Made by a program: the position numbers and the translations under genes. The notes under the pieces are model-generated. The model ran no database searches. It saw only the letters and a list, made by a program, of their open reading frames with translations, and was not told the DNA's origin. From assembly GCF_900215295.1 (NCBI RefSeq), contig NZ_OCMF01000004.1:124001-188000 (forward strand): DNA of 64,000 bases. The letters are read 5' to 3'. The first letter of the stretch is position 1; every line of letters begins with the position of its first letter. Below are positions 51,521 through 60,850 of this stretch, in pieces. This DNA comes from Salinimicrobium sediminis (lineage in GTDB: Bacteria; Bacteroidota; Bacteroidia; Flavobacteriales; Flavobacteriaceae).

Positions 51521-54043
51521 ATGCGGAAGCTTTTTTGCCATATTCTCATACTTGTCACCACCCTTGCATATGCTCAAAAACCTGAAAAATTAAGTTCTTC
51601 TGAAATCTATTCAGAAATTGAAAAACTTAATTTCCTGGGTTCGGTTTTGTATATAGCGGCTCATCCCGATGATGAGAACACCAGGCTTATCTCCTATTTT
51701 AGCAACGAACTTAATGCCCGTACCGCCTATCTTTCTCTGACCCGCGGAGATGGGGGACAAAACCTTATAGGCCCTCAACTAAGGGAACTGTTGGGAGTAA
51801 TTCGGACACAAGAGTTGCTCGCGGCCAGAAAAATTGATGGTGGCGAACAATTCTTCACCCGCGCAAATGATTTTGGCTACAGTAAAACGCCAGAGGAAAC
51901 CCTCTCTATCTGGAATGAAGAGGAAGTTCTAAAGGATGTGGTGCGGGCGGTAAGGAAATTCAAACCCGATGTGATCATCAATCGGTTCGATGCAAATTCT
52001 GCCGGGGAAACTCACGGTCATCATACCTCATCGGCCATTTTAAGCAGCCGCGCATTTGATCTTGCCGGTGAAAAAGATAAATTTCCGCAACTTGCTGAGG
52101 AGTTGGGAACCTGGCAGCCAAAAAAGCTATTTTTCAACACCTCGCCCTGGTTCTATGAATCTCAGGAAGCCTTTGACGCGGCAGATAAATCAGGATTTGT
52201 AACTTTTGACACTGGTGTGTATTTTCCGTTAATGGGAATGTCAAACACCGAGATCGCCTCTCTAAGCCGCAGCCAGCATCAATCCCAGGGTTTTGGCAGC
52301 ACCGGAACCCGCGGTAGTGCTGCCGAATATATTCAGCTGCTTAAGGGAGACCATCCAATGAACAATAATGATGTCTTCCACGGAATAAATACCGAATGGA
52401 GCCGCATCAAAGGCGGAAAGGAAATTGGAAAGTTGCTTCAAAAGGTACAGGAAAACTTCGATTTTAAGGATCCAGCCGCCAGTGTACCTCAATTAGTGAA
52501 TGCATATCAATTGATCCTGAAGCTCGAAGATCAACACTGGAAAAAGGTAAAGTCCCAACAGATCAAAGATATCATCGCTGCTTCTCTTGGCTTATATCTG
52601 GAAGCGATTACCGGCTCTCCCCTGGCAACTCCGGGAGAGGTGATTAAACTGGACCTGGAAGCAATAAACCGTAGTGATATAAATGCAGAATTAGTTGCCG
52701 TAAAGATCTTTCCTGTAGAAAAGAATTTACCGGTAGATCTCAGCCTGGCCAACAATACCCCTTGCTTAAATAGTGTGGAGTACAAAATCCCCAAAAAAGT
52801 GGATTTTACAAGCCCTTATTGGCTCAACGAGCCGGGAAGCCTGGGGATGTACAAAGTTGAAAATTCAGAAAACATCGGTCTTCCTGAAACTCCGCGGGAG
52901 CTCAAGGCAGAATTTCGCATCAGGATCAATGGTGTGGAAATTCCTTTTCAACGGGAACTAAAGTACAAATACAACGATCCGGTTACCGGGGAAACCTATC
53001 TTCCGTTTGAGATAGTGCCGGCGCTTTCGGTCACAACTGAAGCCGATGTGCTGGTATTCGCCGATAATGCTCCCAAAACAATTCCGGTAACCATAAAGGC
53101 CATGAAGGACGGAATTTCCGGAACTCTGTTCCCGGGGAAACTGAACGGCTGGAAAATAACTCCGGAAAAACACCTTTTTGACAGTCTTCAAAAAGGAGAA
53201 GAAAAGACCTTCTATTTTGAAGTTTTTCCGCCTGAAGCTCAGGATACCTATATCTTCCATCCGGTTGCCCAGGTAGCAGGAGAAAAATATGATAAAACTG
53301 TGATGCAGATGGCTTACAGCCACATTCCGCTGCAAACTCTTGTGCTTCCCAATGAGACCCGTCTGGTAAAACTGGATATCCAAAAAAGAGGAAATCTAAT
53401 AGGTTATATCCAGGGCGCCGGTGATGCGGTTCCACAGGGATTGTTGCAAATGGGCTATGAAGTGGAAAATATTGATTTGGAGAATATTTCCGCAGGAGCT
53501 CTTGAGAAATTCGATGCAGTGGTGATTGGAATAAGGGCGTACAATACCCTGGATATTCTAAAGTACAAACAGCCGGCTTTATTCGAATATGTCAATCGCG
53601 GCGGAAATCTCGTTATCCAGTACAACACCAGCCGGGGACTTGTCACTGACGAGCTTGCCCCATATAACCTGAAGCTGTCCCGTGACCGTGTTACAGATGA
53701 GCATTCAAAAATCACATTTTTGGCACCCGATCATCCGGTGCTTCATTACCCAAATAAAATTACCGCCAAAGATTTTGAAGGATGGGTGCAGGAACGGGGA
53801 TTGTATTTTCCAGATGAATGGGCAAAGGAATTCACTCCTATTCTGGCGATGAACGACAAAGGAGAAACTCCAAAAAAGGGAAGTTTATTGATCGCTCCCT
53901 ACGGAAAAGGAAATTATATTTACACCGGCTTAAGCTTTTTCAGGGAATTCCCTGCCGGGGTGCCGGGAGCTTTCAGGCTTTTTGCGAACATCCTTTCGCT
54001 GGGAAAAGAAACACCTTCCGCCGCTACAAACAATTCTAAATAA
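51521..54043 (+). CDS. Large exported PIG-L (LmbE)-family deacetylase
   Basis: An 840-aa exported protein with a signal peptide (about 1-19, ending in AYAQ). The PIG-L domain (about 40-300) has AHPDDE (47-52) and a second zinc His in GHHTS about residue 168. The family removes acetyl groups from GlcNAc-type compounds. The remaining 500 residues include beta domains and a C-terminal class I glutamine-amidotransferase-like fold (from about 620). Copies of this size with a downstream symporter occur in Bacteroidota, but the substrate is unknown. It shares an operon with a 35-aa peptide, a sodium symporter and an oxidoreductase. Confidence 0.86.
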   Translation: MRKLFCHILILVTTLAYAQKPEKLSSSEIYSEIEKLNFLGSVLYIAAHPDDENTRLISYFSNELNARTAYLSLTRGDGGQNLIGPQLRELLGVIRTQELLAARKIDGGEQFFTRANDFGYSKTPEETLSIWNEEEVLKDVVRAVRKFKPDVIINRFDANSAGETHGHHTSSAILSSRAFDLAGEKDKFPQLAEELGTWQPKKLFFNTSPWFYESQEAFDAADKSGFVTFDTGVYFPLMGMSNTEIASLSRSQHQSQGFGSTGTRGSAAEYIQLLKGDHPMNNNDVFHGINTEWSRIKGGKEIGKLLQKVQENFDFKDPAASVPQLVNAYQLILKLEDQHWKKVKSQQIKDIIAASLGLYLEAITGSPLATPGEVIKLDLEAINRSDINAELVAVKIFPVEKNLPVDLSLANNTPCLNSVEYKIPKKVDFTSPYWLNEPGSLGMYKVENSENIGLPETPRELKAEFRIRINGVEIPFQRELKYKYNDPVTGETYLPFEIVPALSVTTEADVLVFADNAPKTIPVTIKAMKDGISGTLFPGKLNGWKITPEKHLFDSLQKGEEKTFYFEVFPPEAQDTYIFHPVAQVAGEKYDKTVMQMAYSHIPLQTLVLPNETRLVKLDIQKRGNLIGYIQGAGDAVPQGLLQMGYEVENIDLENISAGALEKFDAVVIGIRAYNTLDILKYKQPALFEYVNRGGNLVIQYNTSRGLVTDELAPYNLKLSRDRVTDEHSKITFLAPDHPVLHYPNKITAKDFEGWVQERGLYFPDEWAKEFTPILAMNDKGETPKKGSLLIAPYGKGNYIYTGLSFFREFPAGVPGAFRLFANILSLGKETPSAATNNSK

Positions 54044-54150
54044 TGGAACCTCCCAAGAAATATCAATGGAAAAGGTCTTACACGGCAGTTCTTATTGCCA
54101 ATGCCGTTTACATCGTACTGTTCTATGTGCTAATGACAATCTTTTCCTGA
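54043..54150 (+). CDS. Short membrane peptide, 35 aa, before the sodium symporter
   Basis: This frame starts with an ATG that overlaps the stop of the deacetylase gene by one base (TAATG) and ends 1 bp before the symporter ATG. It encodes 35 residues: a charged, aromatic N-terminal part with Lys, Trp and Arg (about 1-12), then one membrane helix from about residue 14 to 35 (TAVLIANAVYIVLFYVLMTI). The tight coupling on both sides and the membrane helix make it a likely small accessory subunit of the transporter. It is too short for ordinary gene calling. Confidence 0.7.
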   Translation: MEPPKKYQWKRSYTAVLIANAVYIVLFYVLMTIFS

Positions 54151-54151
54151 T

Positions 54152-55855
54152 ATGCAATTACTCGACTGGATCGTACTGGCAGGAACTTTAGCTTTTATTG
54201 TAAGTTACGGAGTATGGAAAACCCGCGGCAGCAGGAATGTGCAGGATTATATTCGCGGAGGGAATGAAGCCAGGTGGTGGACGGTAGGATTGTCTGTCAT
54301 GGCTACCCAGGCCAGTGCTATTACTTTCCTCTCTACTCCCGGCCAGGCTTTTCATGACGGAATGGGGTTCGTACAATTCTACTTTGGTTTACCCATTGCA
54401 ATGATCATCATCTGCATGGTATTTATACCCATTTATTACCGGCTGGAGGTTTATACAGCCTACGAATACCTTGAATCCCGGTTTGATCTGAAAACCCGTA
54501 CCCTTACTGCCTTTCTTTTTCTTATTCAGCGCGGGCTGGCTGCCGGAATTACCATCTTTGCCCCCGCTATTATTCTTTCGGCAGTACTGGGGTGGAATCT
54601 TACAACACTCAATATTATTATAGGAGTGCTGGTGACCATCTACACAGTTTCCGGCGGAACAAAGGCTGTGAACATCACTCAAAAACAGCAAATGGCGGTG
54701 ATATTTTTTGGAATGGTGGTGGCGCTTCTGCTTATCATCCAATATCTGCCGGAAGAGATCAGCTTCACAAAAGCCCTGGAAATAGCCGGTGCCAGCGGAA
54801 AATTAGACATTATCGACTTTTCATTTGATCTTGATAACCGATATACCTTTTGGAGCGGATTGATTGGCGGGACTTTCCTCGCTCTCTCCTACTTTGGAAC
54901 AGATCAAAGTCAGGTGCAGCGGTATCTTTCCGGAAAATCTGTGAAGCAGAGTCAATTGGGCCTCATCTTTAACGGGCTCCTTAAAGTTCCCATGCAGTTC
55001 TTTATTCTGCTGGTTGGGGTGATGGTTTTTGTGTTCTACCAGTTCAATTATTCCCCGCTTAACTTTAATCCCGCGGCAACCACTGCAGTGGAGAATTCTG
55101 AAATGGCTTCGGAATATAAGGCTTTGCAGCAGGAACTGGAGGACATCCAGGATCAAAAACAGGAAAAAAGTCTGGCTTATGCTAACGCCGGAAAATTTGC
55201 AGACAACGACCGAGACAGCTTTAAAAATGATCTTATTAAATTAAATGAAGCCGAACTCGCTACCCGCGCCCAGGCTTCAGAAATTATTTCGCAGGCAGAT
55301 GCTACCGTAGAGACCAACGACAAGGATTATGTGTTCATTCATTTTATACTAAATAACCTTCCGCGGGGGCTAATAGGTCTATTGCTGGCGGTAATCCTTT
55401 CTGCAGCCATGTCTTCCACCGCCTCAGAATTGAATGCCCTGGCTTCTACCACCGTGATCGATCTTTACAAAAGAAACATAACAGGGGAGCGTTCGGAAAA
55501 GCATTTTGTAAAAGCGTCGAAATGGTTTACCCTGCTATGGGGATTAATAGCCATTGCAGTGGCCAGTATAGCCGATCTTTTTGATAACCTAATTCAACTC
55601 GTGAACATCATAGGTTCGATCTTCTACGGAAATGTATTGGGAATCTTTTTGCTCGCTTTCTTTATAAAGTTTGTAAAGAGCACTGCAGTTTTTATAGCCG
55701 CCATTATTACTCAAAGCATTATCATCAGCGTTTATTTTATGGACCTCCTGCCCTATCTATGGCTTAACCTGCTGGGTTGTGCTTTGGTAATAGGACTTGC
55801 TATGCTCTTCCAGATGTTTATGACTTCAGAACCTGACAGAATTGAAGCTGAATGA
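54152..55855 (+). CDS. Sodium:solute symporter (SSS family)
   Basis: A 567-aa membrane transporter with about 13-14 helices of the SSS fold. The GTDQSQVQRYLS motif of the family is in the middle, and helix 1 contains the SVMATQASAITFLSTPG segment that forms the sodium site. A charged loop (about 310-385) lies between helices in the middle and is longer than in many SSS proteins. It probably takes up the product of the deacetylase or another sugar, driven by sodium. The next gene, a Gfo/Idh/MocA oxidoreductase, overlaps it by 4 bp. Confidence 0.9.
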   Translation: MQLLDWIVLAGTLAFIVSYGVWKTRGSRNVQDYIRGGNEARWWTVGLSVMATQASAITFLSTPGQAFHDGMGFVQFYFGLPIAMIIICMVFIPIYYRLEVYTAYEYLESRFDLKTRTLTAFLFLIQRGLAAGITIFAPAIILSAVLGWNLTTLNIIIGVLVTIYTVSGGTKAVNITQKQQMAVIFFGMVVALLLIIQYLPEEISFTKALEIAGASGKLDIIDFSFDLDNRYTFWSGLIGGTFLALSYFGTDQSQVQRYLSGKSVKQSQLGLIFNGLLKVPMQFFILLVGVMVFVFYQFNYSPLNFNPAATTAVENSEMASEYKALQQELEDIQDQKQEKSLAYANAGKFADNDRDSFKNDLIKLNEAELATRAQASEIISQADATVETNDKDYVFIHFILNNLPRGLIGLLLAVILSAAMSSTASELNALASTTVIDLYKRNITGERSEKHFVKASKWFTLLWGLIAIAVASIADLFDNLIQLVNIIGSIFYGNVLGIFLLAFFIKFVKSTAVFIAAIITQSIIISVYFMDLLPYLWLNLLGCALVIGLAMLFQMFMTSEPDRIEAE

Positions 55856-56826
55856 AACGGGAGAAGATAAAATGGGGAATTATTGGTCCGGGAAAAATCG
55901 CCCGCAAATTTGCAATTAGCCTAAAATTTGTAGAAGACGCTGAATTATATGCAATTGCCAGTAGAAATCCTGAAAGAGCAGCAGCTTTTGCAGAAGAAAT
56001 GGGTACTATAAAATCCTATTCTTCTTATGAGACCATGCTGGAGGACCCTGCTATAGACATTATATATGTTGCTACTCCACATAGCTTTCATCATCCTCAT
56101 ACCCTGCTTTGCCTGAACGCGGGTAAACCGGTTCTATGTGAGAAACCTTTTGCCTTGAACCGGCAGGAAGTGGAAGAAATGATCCTTACATCCCATAAGA
56201 GAAATGTGTTTCTAATGGAAGCTATGTGGACCATTTTCCTGCCTCACATAGGGTACGTAAAGGAAATTATTGATTCCGGAAAATTCGGAAAAGTAAAGAC
56301 CCTAAAAGCAGATTTTGGATTCGATACTCCTTTTGATGCAGAAGGCAGGCTCTTTTTGAAGAGTTTAGGAGGAGGAAGTCTTATGGATATAGGAATATAT
56401 CCTGTATTCCTGGCGCTTCACCTGTTGGGAACCCCCAAGAAAATAAAGGCCACCGCCAAATTAGGTAAAACCGGAATAGACGAGCATTGTGACATCATCT
56501 TTAAATATTCCGGAGATACCACGGCACTTCTGCACAGCAGTATAATTGAAAAGACGCCAACGCTAGCCGTAATTGAGCTCGAAGCAGCCAGTATTAAAAT
56601 TAGTCCAAATTGGTACGAACCTACTGCCGTATCCATCACTTCAAAAAAAGGAACTGAAACTAAGGTATTTGAGGCTGCATCTTTTGGTTATGAGTTTGAG
56701 GCAAGACATGTGCAGGAAATGCTAAGGCAGAATAAAACTGAAAGTGAGATAATGAGCTTTGATAAAAGCCTGGAGCTCATCTCCATACTTGACAAAATCA
56801 GGAAGCAAATTGGGCTTGAGTTCTAA
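55852..56826 (+). CDS. Gfo/Idh/MocA family oxidoreductase
   Basis: A 324-aa NAD(P)-dependent oxidoreductase. GIIGPGKIARKFA (about 9-21) is the dinucleotide loop, CEKP (about 95-98) holds the conserved Lys of the active site, and the C-terminal beta-sheet domain starts near 125. The family oxidises sugars, inositol or related diols; trans-1,2-dihydrobenzene-1,2-diol dehydrogenases are the nearest by pattern. It overlaps the symporter gene by 4 bp, so it probably acts on the imported compound. Confidence 0.9.
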   Translation: MKREKIKWGIIGPGKIARKFAISLKFVEDAELYAIASRNPERAAAFAEEMGTIKSYSSYETMLEDPAIDIIYVATPHSFHHPHTLLCLNAGKPVLCEKPFALNRQEVEEMILTSHKRNVFLMEAMWTIFLPHIGYVKEIIDSGKFGKVKTLKADFGFDTPFDAEGRLFLKSLGGGSLMDIGIYPVFLALHLLGTPKKIKATAKLGKTGIDEHCDIIFKYSGDTTALLHSSIIEKTPTLAVIELEAASIKISPNWYEPTAVSITSKKGTETKVFEAASFGYEFEARHVQEMLRQNKTESEIMSFDKSLELISILDKIRKQIGLEF

Positions 56827-56830
56827 AGAA

Positions 56831-56855
56831 AAAAGCGGCTAAAAAAGCCGCTTTT
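56831..56855. terminator. Bidirectional terminator after the oxidoreductase gene
   Basis: AAAAGCGGCT (56831-56840) and AGCCGCTTTT (56846-56855) form a perfect 10-bp stem with a 5-nt loop, serving the converging DUF2911 gene as well. Confidence 0.88.
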
Positions 56856-56878
56856 GACATAGTATTAAATGTTTGGGA

Positions 56879-57727
56879 TTACATAGCACCCCACTCTTTC
56901 AAAGAGTCACGGTTCATCTTTACGTAATCCTTATTTCCGGCCTTTTCGGCGGCTGCTAAAGAAAGTTTTGCTGTTTCAATAGCTTCTTTTTTCATACCCA
57001 GATCTGCCTGGATAAGGGATTTCTTCCGTAGCACCCAAAAAGGAGCATTTTTGCCCTGCATTTCTAAAGCTTTATTGATCCATTCCAAGGCTTGTTTATT
57101 ATCTTTTTTTGCATCATGATAATAAGTTGCAGCTGCGAAATAATCTGCGGCAGTTGGACCATTCATCACTCTATTGATGCTTGCCAGCGCCTGCTCATCT
57201 GTTGGCACTTCAAATTTTAAGGTTGCGACAGTGTCTTCCCAAATAAAATTAAGAGCTGCAGAGTCATTTTTAAGTTCGTCAATTAAAATGGTAAAAGTTT
57301 CCATTGGCATAGGCATCTCCTGTACCTGTGCAGTGGCTTTAAGAGCAACTTTGTTCTCATCCCATTGCTGTGGAAGCCCCCAGTTATTAGTGTCTTTATA
57401 GAAGATCACTTCCCACTTGTCTTTGTTGGGAATAGTAAAAATCGCATAAGAACCGGGTTCAAGTTCTTTACCTTCAATAGTAACTTTGGTGTCAAAAGCA
57501 ATAGTGGTATTGTTGTTGGCTCCTGTACGCCATTTTTCGCCGTAGGGCACAAGATTTCCAAAAATGGTTCGCCCTCTCATGCCGGGGCGGGAATATTTTA
57601 AGGTAACATTGGTAAGGCCTACCTCCTGTTCAATGGTGGTAGAGGGACTTGGCTGTGGCACTTCGATCTGCGCCGAAGCAGCCCCGGAAATAAGTCCTGC
57701 AAAAAGGAATAAGATGATTTTTTTCAT
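56879..57727 (-). CDS. Exported DUF2911 domain protein
   Basis: The start at 57727 gives a clean signal peptide (MKKIILFLFAGLISGAASAQ). A longer reading to 57820 would add 31 residues and start upstream of the -7 box at 57748, so it is rejected. The mature part has a DUF2911 domain (about 25-170, with LKYSRPGMRGRTIFG and KWRTGANNNTTI), and the last 90 residues look like a pair of tetratricopeptide-type helices (with ALEWINKALEM). The function of DUF2911 is unknown; it occurs mostly in exported proteins of Bacteroidota. Confidence 0.82.
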   Translation of the reverse strand: MKKIILFLFAGLISGAASAQIEVPQPSPSTTIEQEVGLTNVTLKYSRPGMRGRTIFGNLVPYGEKWRTGANNNTTIAFDTKVTIEGKELEPGSYAIFTIPNKDKWEVIFYKDTNNWGLPQQWDENKVALKATAQVQEMPMPMETFTILIDELKNDSAALNFIWEDTVATLKFEVPTDEQALASINRVMNGPTAADYFAAATYYHDAKKDNKQALEWINKALEMQGKNAPFWVLRKKSLIQADLGMKKEAIETAKLSLAAAEKAGNKDYVKMNRDSLKEWGAM

Positions 57728-57747
57728 ATTTTTTAGGTTAGTTTTCC

Positions 57748-57755
57748 CAAAGATA
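57748..57755 (-). promoter_or_regulatory. -7 promoter box of the DUF2911 gene
   Basis: TATCTTTG on the minus strand matches TAnnTTTG exactly, 20 bp before the chosen start at 57727. Confidence 0.55.
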
Positions 57756-57850
57756 GAGAATTTCAGCATTAGCACTTTAGCAAAACAACCTTCCGGAATA
57801 CGATTTTTCGAGAGAGTCACATTTAATAAGAAAAAGGAAGTAGGTCCTTA

Positions 57851-58603
57851 TTATTTTTCCGCAGAAAGGATCTTTCTTGCCTCTTCAAGATCTTCGGGCG
57901 TATCTATACCCACACCTTTCACCGTGGTCTCCACCATTTTGATGTTCTTTCCGTATTCGAGATAACGGATGCATTCGATCTTTTCGGTTGCTTCCAGCTT
58001 CAGCATGGGCAGGCGGTAAAAATCCAGTAGAGCCTGTTTCCGGAAGGCATAAATTCCGATGTGTTTGTACCAGGTGACGCCTGTATTTTCATCCCGTGGG
58101 TATGGAATGGGAGATCTCGAAAAATAAAGGGCAAAATCTTCCTTATTGGTGATCACCTTTACATTATTAGGATTTTCAATATCCTTCTTTTCCTTAAGCG
58201 GCGCTTTTAATGAAGCCAGATCGATCCTGTTCGCGTCTTTTCCGCGGAAGACATTCAGCAGTAAAGAAAGGCTCTCGGTATCGATCATGGGCTCGTCACC
58301 CTGCACGTTCACCACAATATCTACTTTCATATTTTCGACGGCCTCGGCAATACGGTCACTGCCGCATTCGTGCTCCTTTTTGCTCATGATGGCATTTCCG
58401 CCGTTTTTAGTGATTTCAGAATAGATCACATCGCTGTCTGTAACCACATAAACCTCCTGAAAAAGGCCGGTATTCTTTGCCGCCTCATAAGTACGTAAAA
58501 TGACAGTTTTGCCATGCAGGTCCTGCATTAATTTACCCGGAAAGCGTGTTGCGGCGTATCGTGCCGGGATCATAGCGATTATTTTAAGCGGCGTCTTTTC
58601 CAA
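57851..58603 (-). CDS. kdsB: 3-deoxy-manno-octulosonate cytidylyltransferase
   Basis: KdsB joins Kdo to CMP for LPS synthesis. [15 protein letters not shown] and the NVQGDEP motif (Mg-binding Asp) are intact, as are the [10 protein letters not shown] and the C-terminal GIDTPEDLE segments. I place the start at TTG 58603, six codons before the family's usual N-terminal KIIAMIPAR, giving 250 residues, the normal length. An ATG at 58669 or 58681 would add an unrelated basic extension that overlaps the upstream helicase gene. Start choice is uncertain; identity is not. Confidence 0.92.
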   Translation of the reverse strand: MEKTPLKIIAMIPARYAATRFPGKLMQDLHGKTVILRTYEAAKNTGLFQEVYVVTDSDVIYSEITKNGGNAIMSKKEHECGSDRIAEAVENMKVDIVVNVQGDEPMIDTESLSLLLNVFRGKDANRIDLASLKAPLKEKKDIENPNNVKVITNKEDFALYFSRSPIPYPRDENTGVTWYKHIGIYAFRKQALLDFYRLPMLKLEATEKIECIRYLEYGKNIKMVETTVKGVGIDTPEDLEEARKILSAEK

Positions 58604-58643
58604 AGCTGTAGTTTTAAAGATGTTGTAAAAATACCATTTTTGA

Positions 58644-60083
58644 CTAGTCTGCCGGAGCAAAAAAGTCATCCTTGAACCCAATCAAATATAGTTTTTCCTG
58701 CGCCCGGGTAACTGCCGTATACAGCCAGCGCAGGTAATCCCTGTCTATTCCATTTGGGAGGTATGGCTGTTCCACAAAAACAGTATTCCATTGCCCACCC
58801 TGGGATTTATGGCAGGTCATGGCATAGGAAAATTTTATCTGTAAGGCGTTGAAATATTTGTTGTTCTTCACCTGCAGGAATTTCTTGTATTTAGTTCGCT
58901 CTTCTTCATAATCTTTCATCACTTCCTGGTACAGGCGGTTCGATTCTTCATAAGTAAGTGAAGGGTTATTGCTTTCCAAAGTATCCAGCAAGACCACCGT
59001 CTCTATGGGCTGCATATTTGGATAATCTACCATTTGAGCCTTTATTTCAGCAAACCTGAAACCGTAGAGTTCTTTTATTGCAAAGATCTCCAACACTTTT
59101 ATAATATCCCCGTTGGCAATGAATCCTGCTTCGCTGTTTGGCTTTACCCAAAAGTAGTTGTTCTTCACTACCATAAGATAATCTCCCGAAGAGATCTCCT
59201 CTTCCTGAAAAAGGATCCGGTTCCTTATCTGTTGGTTATACAGATTTGCCCTTTTATTAGATCTTACGATAATAGTAGTATCCTCATGACCCAGGTTGCG
59301 GTAGGAATCTTCAATAGCTTCCATGATCTCATAGCCATCTACCAGCCTTATCACATCCTTTTTCTGGCTCAGCTCAAAACTGAAGGATTCATAGAACTCT
59401 TCTCTAAGTGCCTCTCTTATTAAGGTAGCATTATGCAAAATGTCACTTTCCTCACTTTGTCTTACTACTTCATCAAGTTCAATGTGCGTGACCTCCTTAA
59501 AATAATTATTCCGAAGCTTCTGTTCTTCCAGTGCCGGACTCACCTCCAGTTTTACCGGCGGCAGCTGAGCCGTGTCTCCTATTAATATTAGCTTGCAGTT
59601 GTGGCCGGAGTAAACGTATTCAATAAGGTCGTCGAGCAGAGAGCCATTCTCGAACATTTGAGCATCATTATTTACATCGGGGATCATGGAAGCTTCATCA
59701 ACAATGAAGATGCTGTTTCGGTGTTTATTAGGTTGCAGTACAAAACTCACTCCGGCACCCGACTTTTTCTTGGGGAAATAGATCTTTTTATGGATGGTAA
59801 AGGCCTCCCTTCCGGAGTAATTAGCGATCACCTTTGCTGCGCGGCCTGTTGGTGCCAAAAGGATCCCACTTTTCTTTACCTGCCACAGGTTTTTTACAAG
59901 AGCACTTATTATTGTAGTCTTTCCTGTACCCGCAAATCCCTTAAGTAAAAAAAGAGAATCCTTATCTTCATTTACTACGAAGGAGGCAAGTTGTTGCAGT
60001 GCAATATCCTGTTTAACTTTTGCTTCAAATTTTAGGTCCTTAAGTAACAGGTTGTAAAAAGTTGCAACATTCATTTTCTCCAT
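58644..60083 (-). CDS. RecD-like ATP-dependent helicase (SF1B)
   Basis: A 479-aa SF1B helicase. Walker [10 protein letters not shown] (49-57), motif [11 protein letters not shown], the GDTAQLPPV motif III, and the C-terminal UvrD-type [10 protein letters not shown] and [11 protein letters not shown] motifs are all present. It resembles RecD2/Dda-type helicases without the long N-terminal part. These unwind DNA 5' to 3' in repair. The ATG at codon 4 is an alternative start. A perfect -7 box lies 20 bp upstream. Confidence 0.9.
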   Translation of the reverse strand: MEKMNVATFYNLLLKDLKFEAKVKQDIALQQLASFVVNEDKDSLFLLKGFAGTGKTTIISALVKNLWQVKKSGILLAPTGRAAKVIANYSGREAFTIHKKIYFPKKKSGAGVSFVLQPNKHRNSIFIVDEASMIPDVNNDAQMFENGSLLDDLIEYVYSGHNCKLILIGDTAQLPPVKLEVSPALEEQKLRNNYFKEVTHIELDEVVRQSEESDILHNATLIREALREEFYESFSFELSQKKDVIRLVDGYEIMEAIEDSYRNLGHEDTTIIVRSNKRANLYNQQIRNRILFQEEEISSGDYLMVVKNNYFWVKPNSEAGFIANGDIIKVLEIFAIKELYGFRFAEIKAQMVDYPNMQPIETVVLLDTLESNNPSLTYEESNRLYQEVMKDYEEERTKYKKFLQVKNNKYFNALQIKFSYAMTCHKSQGGQWNTVFVEQPYLPNGIDRDYLRWLYTAVTRAQEKLYLIGFKDDFFAPAD

Positions 60084-60102
60084 AAGCGATTTCCTCTAAG
60101 CC

Positions 60103-60110
60103 CAAAGATA
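60103..60110 (-). promoter_or_regulatory. -7 promoter box of the RecD-like helicase gene
   Basis: TATCTTTG on the minus strand matches TAnnTTTG exactly, 19 bp before the start at 60083. Confidence 0.55.
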
Positions 60111-60134
60111 ACAAGGTTTTTTTCGGAAGAATCT

Positions 60135-60163
60135 TTTGTGAATAAAAAAAAATTGTAGATTTG
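60135..60163 (+). promoter_or_regulatory. Promoter of the 60200-62601 gene run (both elements)
   Basis: TTTG (60135-60138), a 17-base spacer, and TAGATTTG (60156-60163), 36 bp before the ATG at 60200. Confidence 0.6.
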
Positions 60164-60199
60164 CGTGGAACACTTAAATAAATCTTAATCTGCACCCAC

Positions 60200-60850
60200 A
60201 TGAAACTTGTAATTCAGTTAGTTCTTTGGATCGTAATTATCTTCCTTGGATATCTGGTTTTTAATTCAATTTATGAGCCTATTAAATTTAATGAAGTTAA
60301 GGAGGCAAGATATGCCAAAGTGATTAACAACCTCAAAGACATAAGGGATGCAGAACTTGCTCACCGTACTGTTACCGGAAAATTTGAAGGAGATTGGGAC
60401 AAGCTGGTACGTTTCTTAGATACCGCTCAGTTCACCCTTACCCAAAGAAGAGATACTACAGTAATGGATGAGGAATATCGTAAGACCTATGGGGTAGATC
60501 GCAGAGTGGAGATTGTAGTGATCGACACCCTTGGATATAAATCTATCAAAGATTCTCTTTTCCAGGGAACAGATCGTTATAAGACCATGATGAACGTCCC
60601 GATACAAGGTGTTGACCAGAAATTCGAATTAAAAGCAGGTACTGTAAGTAAGAATGATACTCAAATCCCTGTATTTGAAGCTAAAATTCCAAAGGCTGTT
60701 GTGCTTTACGATCAGGACAAGGATCTTGTGAACCAGGCAGAAGAAATAGTTGGAGTTGACGAAGTTCCCGGACCATACATTTCTGTAGGTTCTATGGAAG
60801 AAGTTAAAACCAGCGGTAACTGGCCACTCAAGTATGGTGACGCCGAATAA
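60200..60850 (+). CDS. Membrane-anchored protein of unknown function, 216 aa
   Basis: A 216-aa protein with one N-terminal membrane helix (about 4-21) and a helical stretch (30-50) followed by a mixed soluble domain without recognisable motifs. It is predicted to face the periplasm. It starts a four-gene run with DUF3822, RsmD and the STAS-like protein, overlapping DUF3822 by 17 bp. This order is seen in flavobacteria, but I cannot name a family. Possibly a cell-envelope protein. Confidence 0.68.
   Translation: MKLVIQLVLWIVIIFLGYLVFNSIYEPIKFNEVKEARYAKVINNLKDIRDAELAHRTVTGKFEGDWDKLVRFLDTAQFTLTQRRDTTVMDEEYRKTYGVDRRVEIVVIDTLGYKSIKDSLFQGTDRYKTMMNVPIQGVDQKFELKAGTVSKNDTQIPVFEAKIPKAVVLYDQDKDLVNQAEEIVGVDEVPGPYISVGSMEEVKTSGNWPLKYGDAE

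Noticed and set aside
53031-53435. Two minus-strand open frames (about 134-141 codons) inside the PIG-L gene
   Set aside because: Antisense to a well-supported gene in three frames, with no recognisable domains; shadow frames.
57728-57820. Longer start (57820) for the DUF2911 protein
   Set aside because: The perfect -7 box lies between this start and the signal peptide Met at 57727.
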